A DNA stretch of 64,000 bases from JANQFV01 sp964468185 (GCA_964468185.1 CAYXTR010000020.1:1-64000), one strand, 5' to 3'. Shown: positions 19,308 to 27,509, counted from the stretch's first letter. Numbers and translations: made by a program. Notes: generated by a model not told the origin, from the sequence alone.

Positions 19308-20270
19308 TCATTGCTCTGCACAGTCAATGACCCAGTTTCGCACATCCTCGTCCGCAGTCACGGGCGGGCAGTGTGACTGATCCGTGATGCACATGTCGTC
19401 GTAGGAGAAGTCATATTCCATGGCGGCTTGTCGAAACGCCGCGTCAACCTCCGCCGGCAGCGCGGCATTGGACGGGTTGGGTACACGCGTCATGATATTC
19501 ACCCCGGCGTATTCACCCGCCGGGGTCGAGCCGCAATAGGCATACATGATCCAGTCGGGGTCCGGCCGGCACAGAACGTACCAGCGTTCATGCTGCGGTT
19601 GCAGGGCTGAGTTGATGTAGGAGACTTCCAGCAAACCCGGTTCCTCGTTGCTCAGCCTGGGCTCGGCGATCAGGTACACAGCTCTCGTTCCGTCGCACCT
19701 GCTGTTTCCTCCCGGAGCACAAAAGGACGTGTGATACCACCACTGCTGCGCGCAATAGACCCAGGAGCTCGCTCGGCACGGAAGCGCATCGTAGCCGCCC
19801 TCCCAATGTGATCCCGGAACGCCACAGTTGAGGCCCCGTATTTCCAGCCAGGTACCGGCGATCTCGGCGAGGCTCTCGAGCACCTGCACCTGGTGGCTGT
19901 TCTCGCTGGTGACCACACAGCGACCATCCGTGCCTGCGGGCAGAGTCGGCAGGCAACCATGGTCGGCAAAGCACTGAACCAGGGAGTTGTATACGTCGCT
20001 CTGTGCTCCTTGGGAAAGCTGGCAAGCCAGGTGGCACGCCTGTTGCTCACTCTGCGCCCCTCCTGAACCGCATGCCGCGTTGCATGCGAGTGTCGCGCGG
20101 CAAGCCGGGTCGAACAGGCACCGTATCATCTGTACGGGGCAGTTTGTCAGGCTGCATATGAGTAATTCGAGGTCCGAGTGTGCGCCGTCATCCGCGCTGG
20201 ACAAGGAGCCGCAGCCGTGGCTCAACGTCAGCATGAACAGAACGAAACTGGTACGAAGTATGCTCTTCAC
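19308..20270 (-). CDS. Violaxanthin de-epoxidase-like lipoprotein
   Basis: A 320-aa lipoprotein. A GTG start at 20270 with GAGG five bases upstream gives a clean signal peptide ending LSHGC (lipobox). Residues about 35-110 form a ten-cysteine domain whose spacing (C-x4-C-x6-C-x5-C-x5-C-x3-C ... C-x3-C) is the same as in plant violaxanthin de-epoxidase. The following lipocalin-like domain has GTWLEIRGLN, a YDALPC block where the plant enzyme has FDAFDC, ERWYVLC, and YAGVNIMTR where plants have YGGAVVYTR, then a Cys near the end. The plant enzyme reduces epoxy-carotenoids with ascorbate in the thylakoid lumen. The substrate here is unknown. It lies 114 bases downstream of the PilT-like gene, possibly in the same operon. 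Confidence 0.75.
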   Translation of the reverse strand: MKSILRTSFVLFMLTLSHGCGSLSSADDGAHSDLELLICSLTNCPVQMIRCLFDPACRATLACNAACGSGGAQSEQQACHLACQLSQGAQSDVYNSLVQCFADHGCLPTLPAGTDGRCVVTSENSHQVQVLESLAEIAGTWLEIRGLNCGVPGSHWEGGYDALPCRASSWVYCAQQWWYHTSFCAPGGNSRCDGTRAVYLIAEPRLSNEEPGLLEVSYINSALQPQHERWYVLCRPDPDWIMYAYCGSTPAGEYAGVNIMTRVPNPSNAALPAEVDAAFRQAAMEYDFSYDDMCITDQSHCPPVTADEDVRNWVIDCAEQ

Positions 20271-20384
20271 TTGTGCCTCAGTCCTGACCGCGTCTGCGCG
20301 TCGGCTGCCCAAAGCAGATCCTACGGGCTGCGTCGGTCTTTGCGAAGGCCCCTGGATCGAGTCCCGCCCGGCGTGTCAATTCAC

Positions 20385-21437
20385 TTACGCGCTGCGGGCC
20401 TGGATCGCGGAAGGGTCGCGGGCGGCACTCATGGCGGTGTCATAGGTGATTTCGCCCTGGTGATAGAGATCGAGCAGGGCGTGGTCCATCGTGAGCATGC
20501 CGAACTTACGGCCCGCCTGGAGTTCGGTGTAGAGCTTGTGGATCGTGTTGTCACGGATGTTGTGGCGTACGCCGTGCGTGCCGATGAGGATCTCGCAGCA
20601 CAGGACGCGGCGCTTCTGCTGGGCACACGGAAAGAGCTGTTGCGAGATGACGGCCTGGACGGTGTTGGCGAGCATGAGTCGCACCTCGGTCTGCTGCGCG
20701 GCGGGGAACGCCGAGATGATGCGCTGAATGGACTGCACGGTGTCGGGGGTGTGCAGCGTGCCGATGACGAGGTGGCCGGTTTCGGCGGCCAGTAGCGCCG
20801 TGTAGATCGTCTCGCGATCGCGCATTTCGCCGATACCGATGACGTCGGGGTCCTGCCGCAGTACGTGCATCAGCGCGTCGTGAAACGAGCGGACGTCCGT
20901 GAGCACCTCCTGCTGGATGACGAGTGAGCGCTTGGATACGTGGGTGTATTCGATCGGGTCTTCGATGGTGACGATCTTCTTGCGACGTTCCTGGTTGATC
21001 AGGTCGACGACATAGTGAAACGTCGTGGTTTTGCCGACGCCGGTGGGGCCGGTGAACAGCACCAGCCCGTTGGGGCGACGGGCCAGGTCATCGATGATCT
21101 TGGGCAGGCGCAGTTCTTCCCGGCTGCGGATGTTCTGTTCGCTGAGGCGGATGGAAAGCTCGGGTAGGCCGTTGCGCATGTAGACGGCCACGCGGGCGCG
21201 GTCCAGTGCACTGAAAGTCGCGGAGAAGCACAGCCGCCAGTCGCGTGTCAGGCGTTGCTTCTGCTCGTCATTCAGGCAGGCGTCGGTGATCGCCTGAAGT
21301 TGTTCGGGCGTAACAGCCGCGCCCTTGGCCGTGATGACTTCGCCGTCGATGCGGAACAGGGGCGGCAGGCCGGCGACGACGTGAATGTCGCTGGCGTTGT
21401 GCTTGCGACCGGCGAGTAACAGACTCCTGATGTTCAT
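20385..21437 (-). CDS. PilT-like secretion/retraction ATPase
   Basis: A 350-aa ATPase of the GspE/PilT family. The N-terminal domain starts LLLAGRKHNASDIHVVAG as in PilT. Walker A is GPTGVGKTTT at residues 130-139, the Asp box includes VTIEDPIEY, Walker B is the PDVIGIGEMRD region, and the His box contains GTLHT. The PilT C-terminal AIRNLIRE-type motif is replaced by VRHNIRDN. No pilus genes are nearby. The start overlaps the stop of the TPR gene by 4 bases, so the two are translationally coupled. In this context it may power something other than pilus retraction. Confidence 0.88.
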   Translation of the reverse strand: MNIRSLLLAGRKHNASDIHVVAGLPPLFRIDGEVITAKGAAVTPEQLQAITDACLNDEQKQRLTRDWRLCFSATFSALDRARVAVYMRNGLPELSIRLSEQNIRSREELRLPKIIDDLARRPNGLVLFTGPTGVGKTTTFHYVVDLINQERRKKIVTIEDPIEYTHVSKRSLVIQQEVLTDVRSFHDALMHVLRQDPDVIGIGEMRDRETIYTALLAAETGHLVIGTLHTPDTVQSIQRIISAFPAAQQTEVRLMLANTVQAVISQQLFPCAQQKRRVLCCEILIGTHGVRHNIRDNTIHKLYTELQAGRKFGMLTMDHALLDLYHQGEITYDTAMSAARDPSAIQARSA

Positions 21438-22240
21438 GGACGGCGTCTCCGAACGAGCAGCCGCCCCAACTGCCCCAGTAGCGACCCGCTGCGGTCGAGT
21501 TCATCCAAGGCCTGATGCGCGTCCGTCCAATCGGGGCGCAGTTCCAAGCAGCGTTCGAAACTTGCGCGGGCGGGGTTTTTCAGCGCCAGTGCCCATTGAC
21601 ACTCGCCCATGACCAGCCATGGGTAGCCATGCCCTGGTTCGCGCTCGACGGTCTGTTTGAGGTAGTGCAGGGCGCCGGTGAGGCGGCCGTAATACTGGAG
21701 GATCCGCGCGACGATGACCCGGTCGAACCAATCGGCAGTGGGGAGCGCGACCGCTTTATGGAAGCACTCGTCGTAGAAGCGCTCGCCCTTGGCCAGCAGC
21801 ACTTCGCCACGCGCCTGCCAGCGCCAGGGGGATTCGCCGGCGGTGCGCAGGGCACCATCGCTGCAGGCGAGGGCGGTCTTGTGGTCCCTGAGACGCGCGC
21901 AGGCTTGTGCCTTGGCGGCCAGCAGTTCGCCATTGTCGCGAAACAGCTCGAGGGCCTTGTCGCTCCAGACGCGTGCTTCGTGGCATTCGTCGAGCTCGAC
22001 CAGCATCTGGATCTGGCCGACCCAGGCCGTCACGCAGGTGCGATCCTCGCCGAGCAGGCGGGTGTATAGCCGCAGTGCTTCCTCGAAGCGTCCCCAACGG
22101 CGAGCTTCGATCGCCTGGGTAAGATAGCGATCGGCGATATTGTCGACGATCTGGCGGTTGGTGGCGTTTCTTGCCAGGGGTTCTTCGCGGTGGTGGTCGA
22201 ATTCGAGATTGGTGAAGCGTCCTGCCATGGATTGGATCAC
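21434..22240 (-). CDS. TPR-repeat protein
   Basis: A 268-aa soluble protein of unknown function made mainly of tetratricopeptide-type helical repeats (for example RYLTQAIEARRWGRFEEALR, ACVTAWVGQ-type and ALKNPARASFERCLELRPDW). No signal peptide or membrane segment. It overlaps the upstream pseudo-signal-peptidase gene by 4 bases and the downstream PilT-like gene by 4 bases, which is strong evidence for a coupled operon. TPR proteins usually act as scaffolds; its partners are probably the neighbouring gene products. Start 22240 is set by the overlap; a second Met lies four codons later. Confidence 0.75.
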   Translation of the reverse strand: MIQSMAGRFTNLEFDHHREEPLARNATNRQIVDNIADRYLTQAIEARRWGRFEEALRLYTRLLGEDRTCVTAWVGQIQMLVELDECHEARVWSDKALELFRDNGELLAAKAQACARLRDHKTALACSDGALRTAGESPWRWQARGEVLLAKGERFYDECFHKAVALPTADWFDRVIVARILQYYGRLTGALHYLKQTVEREPGHGYPWLVMGECQWALALKNPARASFERCLELRPDWTDAHQALDELDRSGSLLGQLGRLLVRRRRP

Positions 22241-23256
22241 TCCAGGGGTCCGAAACGGGACCAGGGCCGCACGCGGTAGAGCACCTTGCCTGCGACGTTG
22301 CGTTCCGCGACGCAGATGATGGATGCCGAAACGATTTCGGCTTCCGCGCGGCCACCTGGTAAGTCGCCCAAATGAAACCCGAATTGCGAAGGGATGATGG
22401 CGTATTCAGCGGGGCGAATATGGTGATCGAGGACGAACTGCGGGTTTATTGGGCCCAGCGGGAAGGCCGGCGGAGCGGTTCCGTTGACGAGCAACGTACC
22501 GTCTTGCACGACGATGTGATCGCCCGGCAAGCCCACGACACGGTCTATTCCGTGGCCTGCGGTCCCGTACACATCCGGCCTGATCAGGCGATGCACCCGA
22601 TACAGCACGATGTCCCCGTAGGTGAACGATTCGGACCTGGTCCACGCTGCCTCGGTGAGCAGCACGTCGTCCGCGGCCAGCGGGCCTCCGCCTGGTACGT
22701 GTACAAGCGGGACGAAATGGGCGAAGTGGCCGACGAACCAGATGGGCGGCCAATACAGCAGCAGATACGCGAGGACGAATAGCACTCCGCCGAAAGCGAG
22801 CCGCATGAGGAAGCGCTCATACGCCAGACTTGCGGCGAAGAGCGTTGTGAATGCGGCGGCATGAACCGCAATGGCGAGACTCATCAGAAACCAGGCCATA
22901 TTCACGCCGATCAGGGCCAGCGCGCTCATCATCAGCATGAGCCAGACCCCAAGGAGGATGAAACCGGTCCGATGACGGCCGATCACGAGGTGGCCAAGGC
23001 CCGGGATCAGTGTCCAGGCCAGGGCCTTGCCGGACACGGGTTCGGGGGAGAGGTCGTGCAGCCACCGGCCAAGGCCGGTGACGTCGGGTATCCGATATCG
23101 CAGGTTACGGGCAAGGCGCGCCGCGCGCGTCGCAACGCGAAAACGTCCGGCCCGTGGCGGCTCGACGCAGACTTCTGCGAGCATGAGGGGACTGCCGCAG
23201 CGTGCACAGTTTGCCAGGTGGGGCAGGTTTTCGAAGGTGCAGCTTGGACACTGCAT
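22237..23256 (-). CDS. Zinc-ribbon membrane protein with inactive signal-peptidase-I-like domain
   Basis: A 339-aa protein. An N-terminal zinc ribbon has Cys3, Cys6, Cys17 and Cys20. Three or four hydrophobic segments follow (about 75-170). Residues about 185-335 have the fold signature of signal peptidase I: YGDIVLYRV, then GIDRVVGLPGDHIVVQDG and LLVNG. In active enzymes the first box has a Ser-Met nucleophile and the second has Lys just before the Arg of KRxxGLPGD. Here the first box reads GGGPLAADDVLLT and the Lys is Asp, so neither catalytic residue is present. It is probably a non-catalytic membrane adaptor. It overlaps the TPR gene by 4 bases. Confidence 0.78.
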   Translation of the reverse strand: MQCPSCTFENLPHLANCARCGSPLMLAEVCVEPPRAGRFRVATRAARLARNLRYRIPDVTGLGRWLHDLSPEPVSGKALAWTLIPGLGHLVIGRHRTGFILLGVWLMLMMSALALIGVNMAWFLMSLAIAVHAAAFTTLFAASLAYERFLMRLAFGGVLFVLAYLLLYWPPIWFVGHFAHFVPLVHVPGGGPLAADDVLLTEAAWTRSESFTYGDIVLYRVHRLIRPDVYGTAGHGIDRVVGLPGDHIVVQDGTLLVNGTAPPAFPLGPINPQFVLDHHIRPAEYAIIPSQFGFHLGDLPGGRAEAEIVSASIICVAERNVAGKVLYRVRPWSRFGPLE

Positions 23257-23280
23257 GGTCGGCTCTCCGCGACGCCGCAG

Positions 23281-23493
23281 TCATGACTCCCGACGGGCAC
23301 GCACGTCAGCGTCGATGTGCACCTGGCGGTCGGGTTCGTAGTATTCGGACGTCAAGTGCCGCTCTTCCTCGCGGCCGACGATCTCGGCGAGCAGTTCGGC
23401 GTATTTCAGGCAGCGTGGTCCCGGTGCGCCGCTGATCTCGATCGAGACCTTGCCTTGCTTGCTGATCGTGATTTCGAATTCGGTATGTTCCAT
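23281..23493 (-). CDS. DUF2997-like small protein
   Basis: A 70-aa protein resembling the DUF2997 family as I recall it: FEITISKQGKVSIEISG, then GPRCLKYAELLAEIVG with the single conserved Cys, then EERHLTSEYYEPD. Family members are small, of unknown function, and are often encoded beside DUF1257/Ycf35-like and Ycf46-like AAA genes, as here. The ATG at 23493 is 24 bases after the stop of the DUF1257-like gene, and 24 bases separate it from the next gene. No membrane segment or signal peptide. Confidence 0.72.
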   Translation of the reverse strand: MEHTEFEITISKQGKVSIEISGAPGPRCLKYAELLAEIVGREEERHLTSEYYEPDRQVHIDADVRARRES

Positions 23494-23517
23494 GACACCG
23501 ACCTCGCCTAGTGACGG

Positions 23518-23973
23518 TTACAGGCGGACGCGCACGCGGACCGACTCATCCGCGAGACGCTCTTCAGTGAGCACCGCGTAATCGCGGTCCTTCAGTTCCG
23601 TCAGGAGCTTGTTGTAGATGAACTGCTGAGCCACGCGGCCGGCGACTTCGTCGGCCAGGTTCTGGAGTTGGCGCTTGGAGCGTCCTTGCCCGCTGACACA
23701 CACCGTACAGCGGCCGCGGTCGTCCTGGCCGAATGCGATGCGCACATCGTCGCGCTGCACCACGATTTTCTGTCCGCGGGCCATGGATTCGGCGACGATT
23801 TCACTCTCTTCCAACTCGGTTTCCACGCTCGTGGTCGGGGCGGCGTCTTCCTCCTCGTAGGTCTTGTGGCCCTGTAGGGAGAAGCCCATCGACGCTGTGG
23901 CCCCCACGACCGCCGCGGCGATGGCCGGCCAGGACGCGATCACGATCGGCGTCAGTACGATTACGGCACTCAT
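23518..23973 (-). CDS. DUF1257/Ycf35-like protein with hydrophobic N-terminus
   Basis: A 151-aa protein. The C-terminal half (about 85-151), including RQLQNLADEVAGRVAQQFIY and VLTEERLADESVRVRVRL, resembles the end of DUF1257/Ycf35 proteins, which pair with Ycf46-like ATPases. The N-terminus carries a hydrophobic stretch (VIVLTPIVIASWPAIAAAVV) that could be a membrane anchor, followed by an acidic region, and this part is unlike the usual cytosolic family members as I remember them. It lies 23 bases downstream of the AAA gene. The function is unknown and the family assignment is moderate. Confidence 0.58.
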   Translation of the reverse strand: MSAVIVLTPIVIASWPAIAAAVVGATASMGFSLQGHKTYEEEDAAPTTSVETELEESEIVAESMARGQKIVVQRDDVRIAFGQDDRGRCTVCVSGQGRSKRQLQNLADEVAGRVAQQFIYNKLLTELKDRDYAVLTEERLADESVRVRVRL

Positions 23974-23996
23974 GTTCGCTCCTTCTCGGTTGCGCG

Positions 23997-25589
23997 CTAC
24001 GTGTCCATTTCGAGCTTGCGGCGCATTTGCGGGTACTGCTCGGTGTCGCGCGGCGATGCGAAGCGCGCCCGGCCCTGTGCCCAGGTGCGCAGCGCGGTGA
24101 TTTCCTCGGACATTGTTTTCGACAACGGAACCGTCGCGCGGATCGCGTTGACGATGTCATCGGTCATGACGTCGCGCTGCAGGTAGAACACGTCGTAAAG
24201 CGCGCTGATCACGGCCTCTTCGATTTCGGCGCCACTGAAGCCCTCGGCTGCCTCGGCCAGTCTGGGCAGGTCGAACTGCTCGGGGTCGCGCTGGCGCTTG
24301 GCCAGATGGATCGTGAAGATCTGTTCGCGTTCCGTGGCAGCGGGCAGATCGACGAAGAAGATCTCGTCGAGGCGGCCCTTGCGGAGCAGTTCTGGCGGCA
24401 GGTGCGTGATATTGTTGGCGGTTGCGAGTACGAAAACGGGTTTTTTCTTCTCGCTGAGCCACGTCAGAAACGTGCTCATGACGCGGGCGGTCGTGCCGCC
24501 GTCGGTATTGGCGGAGCCGGATGAGCCGCTCAAGGCCTTGTCGATCTCGTCGACCCACAGGACGACGGGGGAGATGCTCTCGGCGACGTTGATGGCCCGG
24601 CGGACATTTTCCTCGGAGGAGCCGACCAGGCTGGAGAACATGCGGCCGACGTCGAAACGGAGCAGCGGCATGTTCCACATCTGACTGACGGCCTTGGCAC
24701 AGAGGCTCTTTCCGCAGCCCTGCACGCCGACGAGCAGCACGCCCTTGGGGCAGGGGAGGCCGAAATCGCGGGCTTCCAGGGAAAACGCGGCCGAGCGTTT
24801 TGCGAGCCATTCTTTCAGGAGTTCCAGTCCGCCCACGTCGTTGATCGCTGTTTCCGAGTCGTAATAGTCGAGCAGGCCGCTCTTGCGAATGATCTGACGT
24901 TTCTCTGAGAAGACGACGGAGATGTCGTTGGCGCTCAGGGTGCCGTCATTAACGATGGTCTTGGCGAAGACGTTCTCGGCCTCCTGCAACGTCAGGCCCA
25001 ATGCCGCCTGAATCAGCCGCTCGCGGTCATGCTGGTCGAGCGCGATGTTGATGTTGGTGGCTTCGGCGACGTCCTCACAGATGCGATGGAGCAGCAACTC
25101 GAACTCGTCGGCAGCCGGCAGGGGGTAGTCGAGCACGCAGATGTCCTTCTCGAGCTCGGGCGCGACATCGAGTAGTGGGGCGGTGATGACGAGGGTCTTG
25201 TAGCTGTCACTCAGAGCCGCGGAGACCTCGCGGAGTTTCCTGATCACGCCGACGTTGCAGTCCCGCGGCCGCATGAGGGCGTGGAAGTCCTTGAACAGGT
25301 AGATTGCCGGCTCTTTGTGGTCGATGACGGCGGACAAAGCTTCGATCGGGTCGGCCAGGCCTTTGGAGCGCGGTCCGCCGGGCTTGCTGCCCGCCTTGGT
25401 CAGGCCGGTGGTGATCGACCAGTTGTAAAGTTGCTTGTTGCGGTGTTCGGCGAGAGCGGCCAGTTGGTCTTCGACCCGTCGTTCTTCCCACGTGACGACG
25501 TACAGGATGGGGTAGCGGGCGCGGATGAGCGTTTCGAGCTCATCGTGGACGTCCTGCTGCGTACGTGCTGGTGTCGTGAGCGTGGTCAT
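23997..25589 (-). CDS. Ycf46-like AAA+ ATPase
   Basis: A 530-aa AAA+ protein. The N-terminal 260 residues (ELETLIRARYPILYVVTWEE) form the degenerate ATPase-like domain typical of Ycf46 proteins of cyanobacteria and plastids. The AAA module has Walker A GVQGCGKSLCAKA (about 283-295), Walker B VVLWVDEIDKA, sensor 1 FVLATANN and the Arg-finger region LLRKGRLDEIFFVDLP. The start at 25589 overlaps the stop of the radical SAM gene by 4 bases, with AAGGAA upstream. Family relatives have been linked to carbon uptake or proteolysis-related control in cyanobacteria, but the function is unsettled. It heads the DUF1257-DUF2997 module. Confidence 0.85.
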   Translation of the reverse strand: MTTLTTPARTQQDVHDELETLIRARYPILYVVTWEERRVEDQLAALAEHRNKQLYNWSITTGLTKAGSKPGGPRSKGLADPIEALSAVIDHKEPAIYLFKDFHALMRPRDCNVGVIRKLREVSAALSDSYKTLVITAPLLDVAPELEKDICVLDYPLPAADEFELLLHRICEDVAEATNINIALDQHDRERLIQAALGLTLQEAENVFAKTIVNDGTLSANDISVVFSEKRQIIRKSGLLDYYDSETAINDVGGLELLKEWLAKRSAAFSLEARDFGLPCPKGVLLVGVQGCGKSLCAKAVSQMWNMPLLRFDVGRMFSSLVGSSEENVRRAINVAESISPVVLWVDEIDKALSGSSGSANTDGGTTARVMSTFLTWLSEKKKPVFVLATANNITHLPPELLRKGRLDEIFFVDLPAATEREQIFTIHLAKRQRDPEQFDLPRLAEAAEGFSGAEIEEAVISALYDVFYLQRDVMTDDIVNAIRATVPLSKTMSEEITALRTWAQGRARFASPRDTEQYPQMRRKLEMDT

Positions 25590-26650
25590 GCCTGTTCCTT
25601 GGACAACTTGACGCACAAGCCGGCACGGGCGGCCAGGACTGGATCGTCGGGACAGAGCGCTGCCAGGACGGGCACGAGTTGTGGCGCCAGATCGTGGCAG
25701 TAGAGTCGGCCGTCGGCGCCGATGGTGATACTTGCGGTCGTGGTCGGATGGCGGAGCCGTGACGCCGGCCCGGACTGCACGGAGGTGGCCGGACTGCACC
25801 AAGCCAGCGTGGAGTGCTTCAGGATGTCCTCAGCCGCCTCGACGGCATGCCTCGTATTCAGCCGGCCCAGCTTGGCGTCCTTTGAAGCACGACCGCACGG
25901 GACGTAGCCGGGATAGAGTTGAAAACGAATGCCCGGCAATGTATCGGACAGCCATGCGACGAGGGGGCGGAAACAGCAGTCAAGGTGTCCCGGCAGCAGC
26001 ACGTGCCGGACGATGACATCCGTTTGCGTCGCCGCGAGGCGGATGTTGCGACGTACGACGGCCGAGTAGTTTTCGATCTTGGCGATGTGCTGCGCGCAGT
26101 GGTCGTTACCGAATTTCAGGTCCGCCAAGTACCACCGGACGACGTCGACGAGTAGCGCCAGCACCGGAGGTGTCATGTACATGTTGGTGTTGAGGGCGAT
26201 GGGCAGAGGGTGTGGAGCGGCGGCCGCGATCGCGACCAGCGTGTGCGCGTGCAGGCCGGGCTCGCCGCCGAGGATGCTGATGCTGCGGACGCCGCGGCGA
26301 ACCGCCGCGCTCATTTTGCATGCCAACGCCGCGGGATCGACCAACTCGCCTGCCTCGGGGGCGAAGGCGTCGGGGGCCTCATCACAGAACAGGCACCGCA
26401 TGTTGCAGCCGCCGAAGAACACACGCAGGGCAGGTAAGATCTCGGGCTCTTCGTTGGCGCTGACATAGCGCTTGTAGGCGAAGGTATCAGCGGACAGGCC
26501 GCAGAGACCGCGTTCTCCCGCCAGACGATTGGCGCCACAGCGCAACTCACACATCTGGCAGTGTCTGAGCATCGCGCGCGTGTCGGCTACGCGGGAGGGC
26601 AGTGGCGATCCGCGCGTTGGCACATCACAGTGGATCTCGGATCTATTCAC
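25586..26650 (-). CDS. PflX-like radical SAM protein (COG1313-type)
   Basis: A 354-aa radical SAM protein similar to the PflA/PflX activase-like family of unknown substrate. A first Cys cluster CQMCELRC (residues 31-38) with RGLCG precedes the SAM cluster motif CNMRCLFC (Cys82, Cys86, Cys89). ILGGEPGLH and ADLKFGN follow. The start is a GTG at 26650 because GAGGAG sits six bases upstream; a longer in-frame reading has no such site. It is the first gene of the minus-strand operon, coupled to the AAA gene by an ATGA overlap. The association of this family with the Ycf46/DUF1257/DUF2997 module is suggestive of a modification step, but that is inference. Confidence 0.8.
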   Translation of the reverse strand: MNRSEIHCDVPTRGSPLPSRVADTRAMLRHCQMCELRCGANRLAGERGLCGLSADTFAYKRYVSANEEPEILPALRVFFGGCNMRCLFCDEAPDAFAPEAGELVDPAALACKMSAAVRRGVRSISILGGEPGLHAHTLVAIAAAAPHPLPIALNTNMYMTPPVLALLVDVVRWYLADLKFGNDHCAQHIAKIENYSAVVRRNIRLAATQTDVIVRHVLLPGHLDCCFRPLVAWLSDTLPGIRFQLYPGYVPCGRASKDAKLGRLNTRHAVEAAEDILKHSTLAWCSPATSVQSGPASRLRHPTTTASITIGADGRLYCHDLAPQLVPVLAALCPDDPVLAARAGLCVKLSKEQA

Positions 26651-26769
26651 ATCGTGCTCCTCGGATCGGCTCAGATGGATGCGCGGCTCGCACGTGGGGC
26701 ACCCACCTGTGAGCGCCCGATTCCCCGCGCCGCCAGCGCATCCCGCTTCGACGTGCCGGTAGACGACTT

Positions 26770-26799
26770 TTGACACGACTGAAGCGGCCTTCGTAGAAT
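26770..26799 (+). promoter_or_regulatory. Consensus-like promoter of the ECF sigma/kinase unit
   Basis: A perfect -35 box TTGACA (26770-26775), an 18-base spacer and a -10 box TAGAAT (26794-26799). The -10 box lies inside a short inverted repeat CGTAG-AATGA-CTACG (26792-26806) that could be an operator. The match is to the housekeeping sigma, not to an ECF-type promoter, so autoregulation by the encoded ECF factor is not evident. Confidence 0.65.
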
Positions 26800-26823
26800 G
26801 ACTACGACAAAGGCGATGCAAGC

Positions 26824-26847
26824 CACATTTGGAAATGTGATTTTTTT
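26824..26847 (+). terminator. Terminator-like hairpin in the leader of the sigma-factor gene
   Basis: A 6-bp stem CACATT/AATGTG (26824-26829 with 26834-26839), a four-base loop and then A plus seven T residues (26841-26847) lie between the promoter and the ATG at 26862. The stem is AT-rich and thus weak, but the placement and T-tract suit transcription attenuation of the operon. Confidence 0.45.
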
Positions 26848-26861
26848 AACGGTGGGCGGAT

Positions 26862-27509
26862 ATGGACAAGCCACCTGACGAGGATCGACGCCGGGCTGAA
26901 TTGGACTACCTGACGCCGCTCGTCTACGACGAGCTTCGGCGGGTGGCGGATCTTTACTTCCGACGTCAGCCGCGGGGGTTTACATTGCGGCCGACGGAAA
27001 TCGTGCACGAGGCGTGTGCACATCTGATCGAGCACGGTAATGTCGACTTCACGAGCTCGCAGCACTTCCGGGCCATCGCCACGAAGAAGATGTGGCAGGT
27101 TGTCGTCGACCACCTGAAGCAGCGGCATGCGCAGAAGCGCGGCGGCGGAGGGATCCGCAAGCCGAGATCTGCGACGACGCCCCCCGGAGCACCCGCCGCC
27201 ACGGCCGATGCGTCAGCGTCGGCGGGTCGGGCACCCCGGGTGTGGCAACGGGTGCCGTTGGATCGCATCACGATCGAATGGCGTGATGGTGAACTGGATC
27301 TGCTAGACCTGGCTGATGCGATGGTCGAGTTGGCCAGCGAGAGTAAGCGATTATCAGACGTTGTCACGCTGCACTGGTTCGGGGGTCTGACGTATCGCGA
27401 AGTGGGAGAGTACTTGGGGATCAGTTCGAGCACGGCTGAAAAGGACTTCCGTTACGCCCTCGCCTGGCTCAACCGCCGGCTGGCCGGTACGGGTCCGCAT
27501 GTCGACTGA
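26862..27509 (+). CDS. ECF-family RNA polymerase sigma factor (planctomycete/acidobacterial type)
   Basis: A 215-aa sigma factor. Region 2 contains LVYDELRRVADLYFRRQPRG, TEIVHEACAHLIE and AIATKKMWQVVVDHLKQR. A low-complexity Ala/Pro/Ser linker of about 50 residues follows. Region 4 has LTYREVGEYLGISSSTAEKD, the DNA-recognition helix for the -35 element. The sequence fits the ECF group common in planctomycetes and acidobacteria that is encoded next to Ser/Thr kinases. No anti-sigma factor is adjacent; control by the kinase encoded immediately downstream (11-base overlap) is the likely mode. Expression is likely also tuned by the leader hairpin. Confidence 0.92.
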   Translation: MDKPPDEDRRRAELDYLTPLVYDELRRVADLYFRRQPRGFTLRPTEIVHEACAHLIEHGNVDFTSSQHFRAIATKKMWQVVVDHLKQRHAQKRGGGGIRKPRSATTPPGAPAATADASASAGRAPRVWQRVPLDRITIEWRDGELDLLDLADAMVELASESKRLSDVVTLHWFGGLTYREVGEYLGISSSTAEKDFRYALAWLNRRLAGTGPHVD

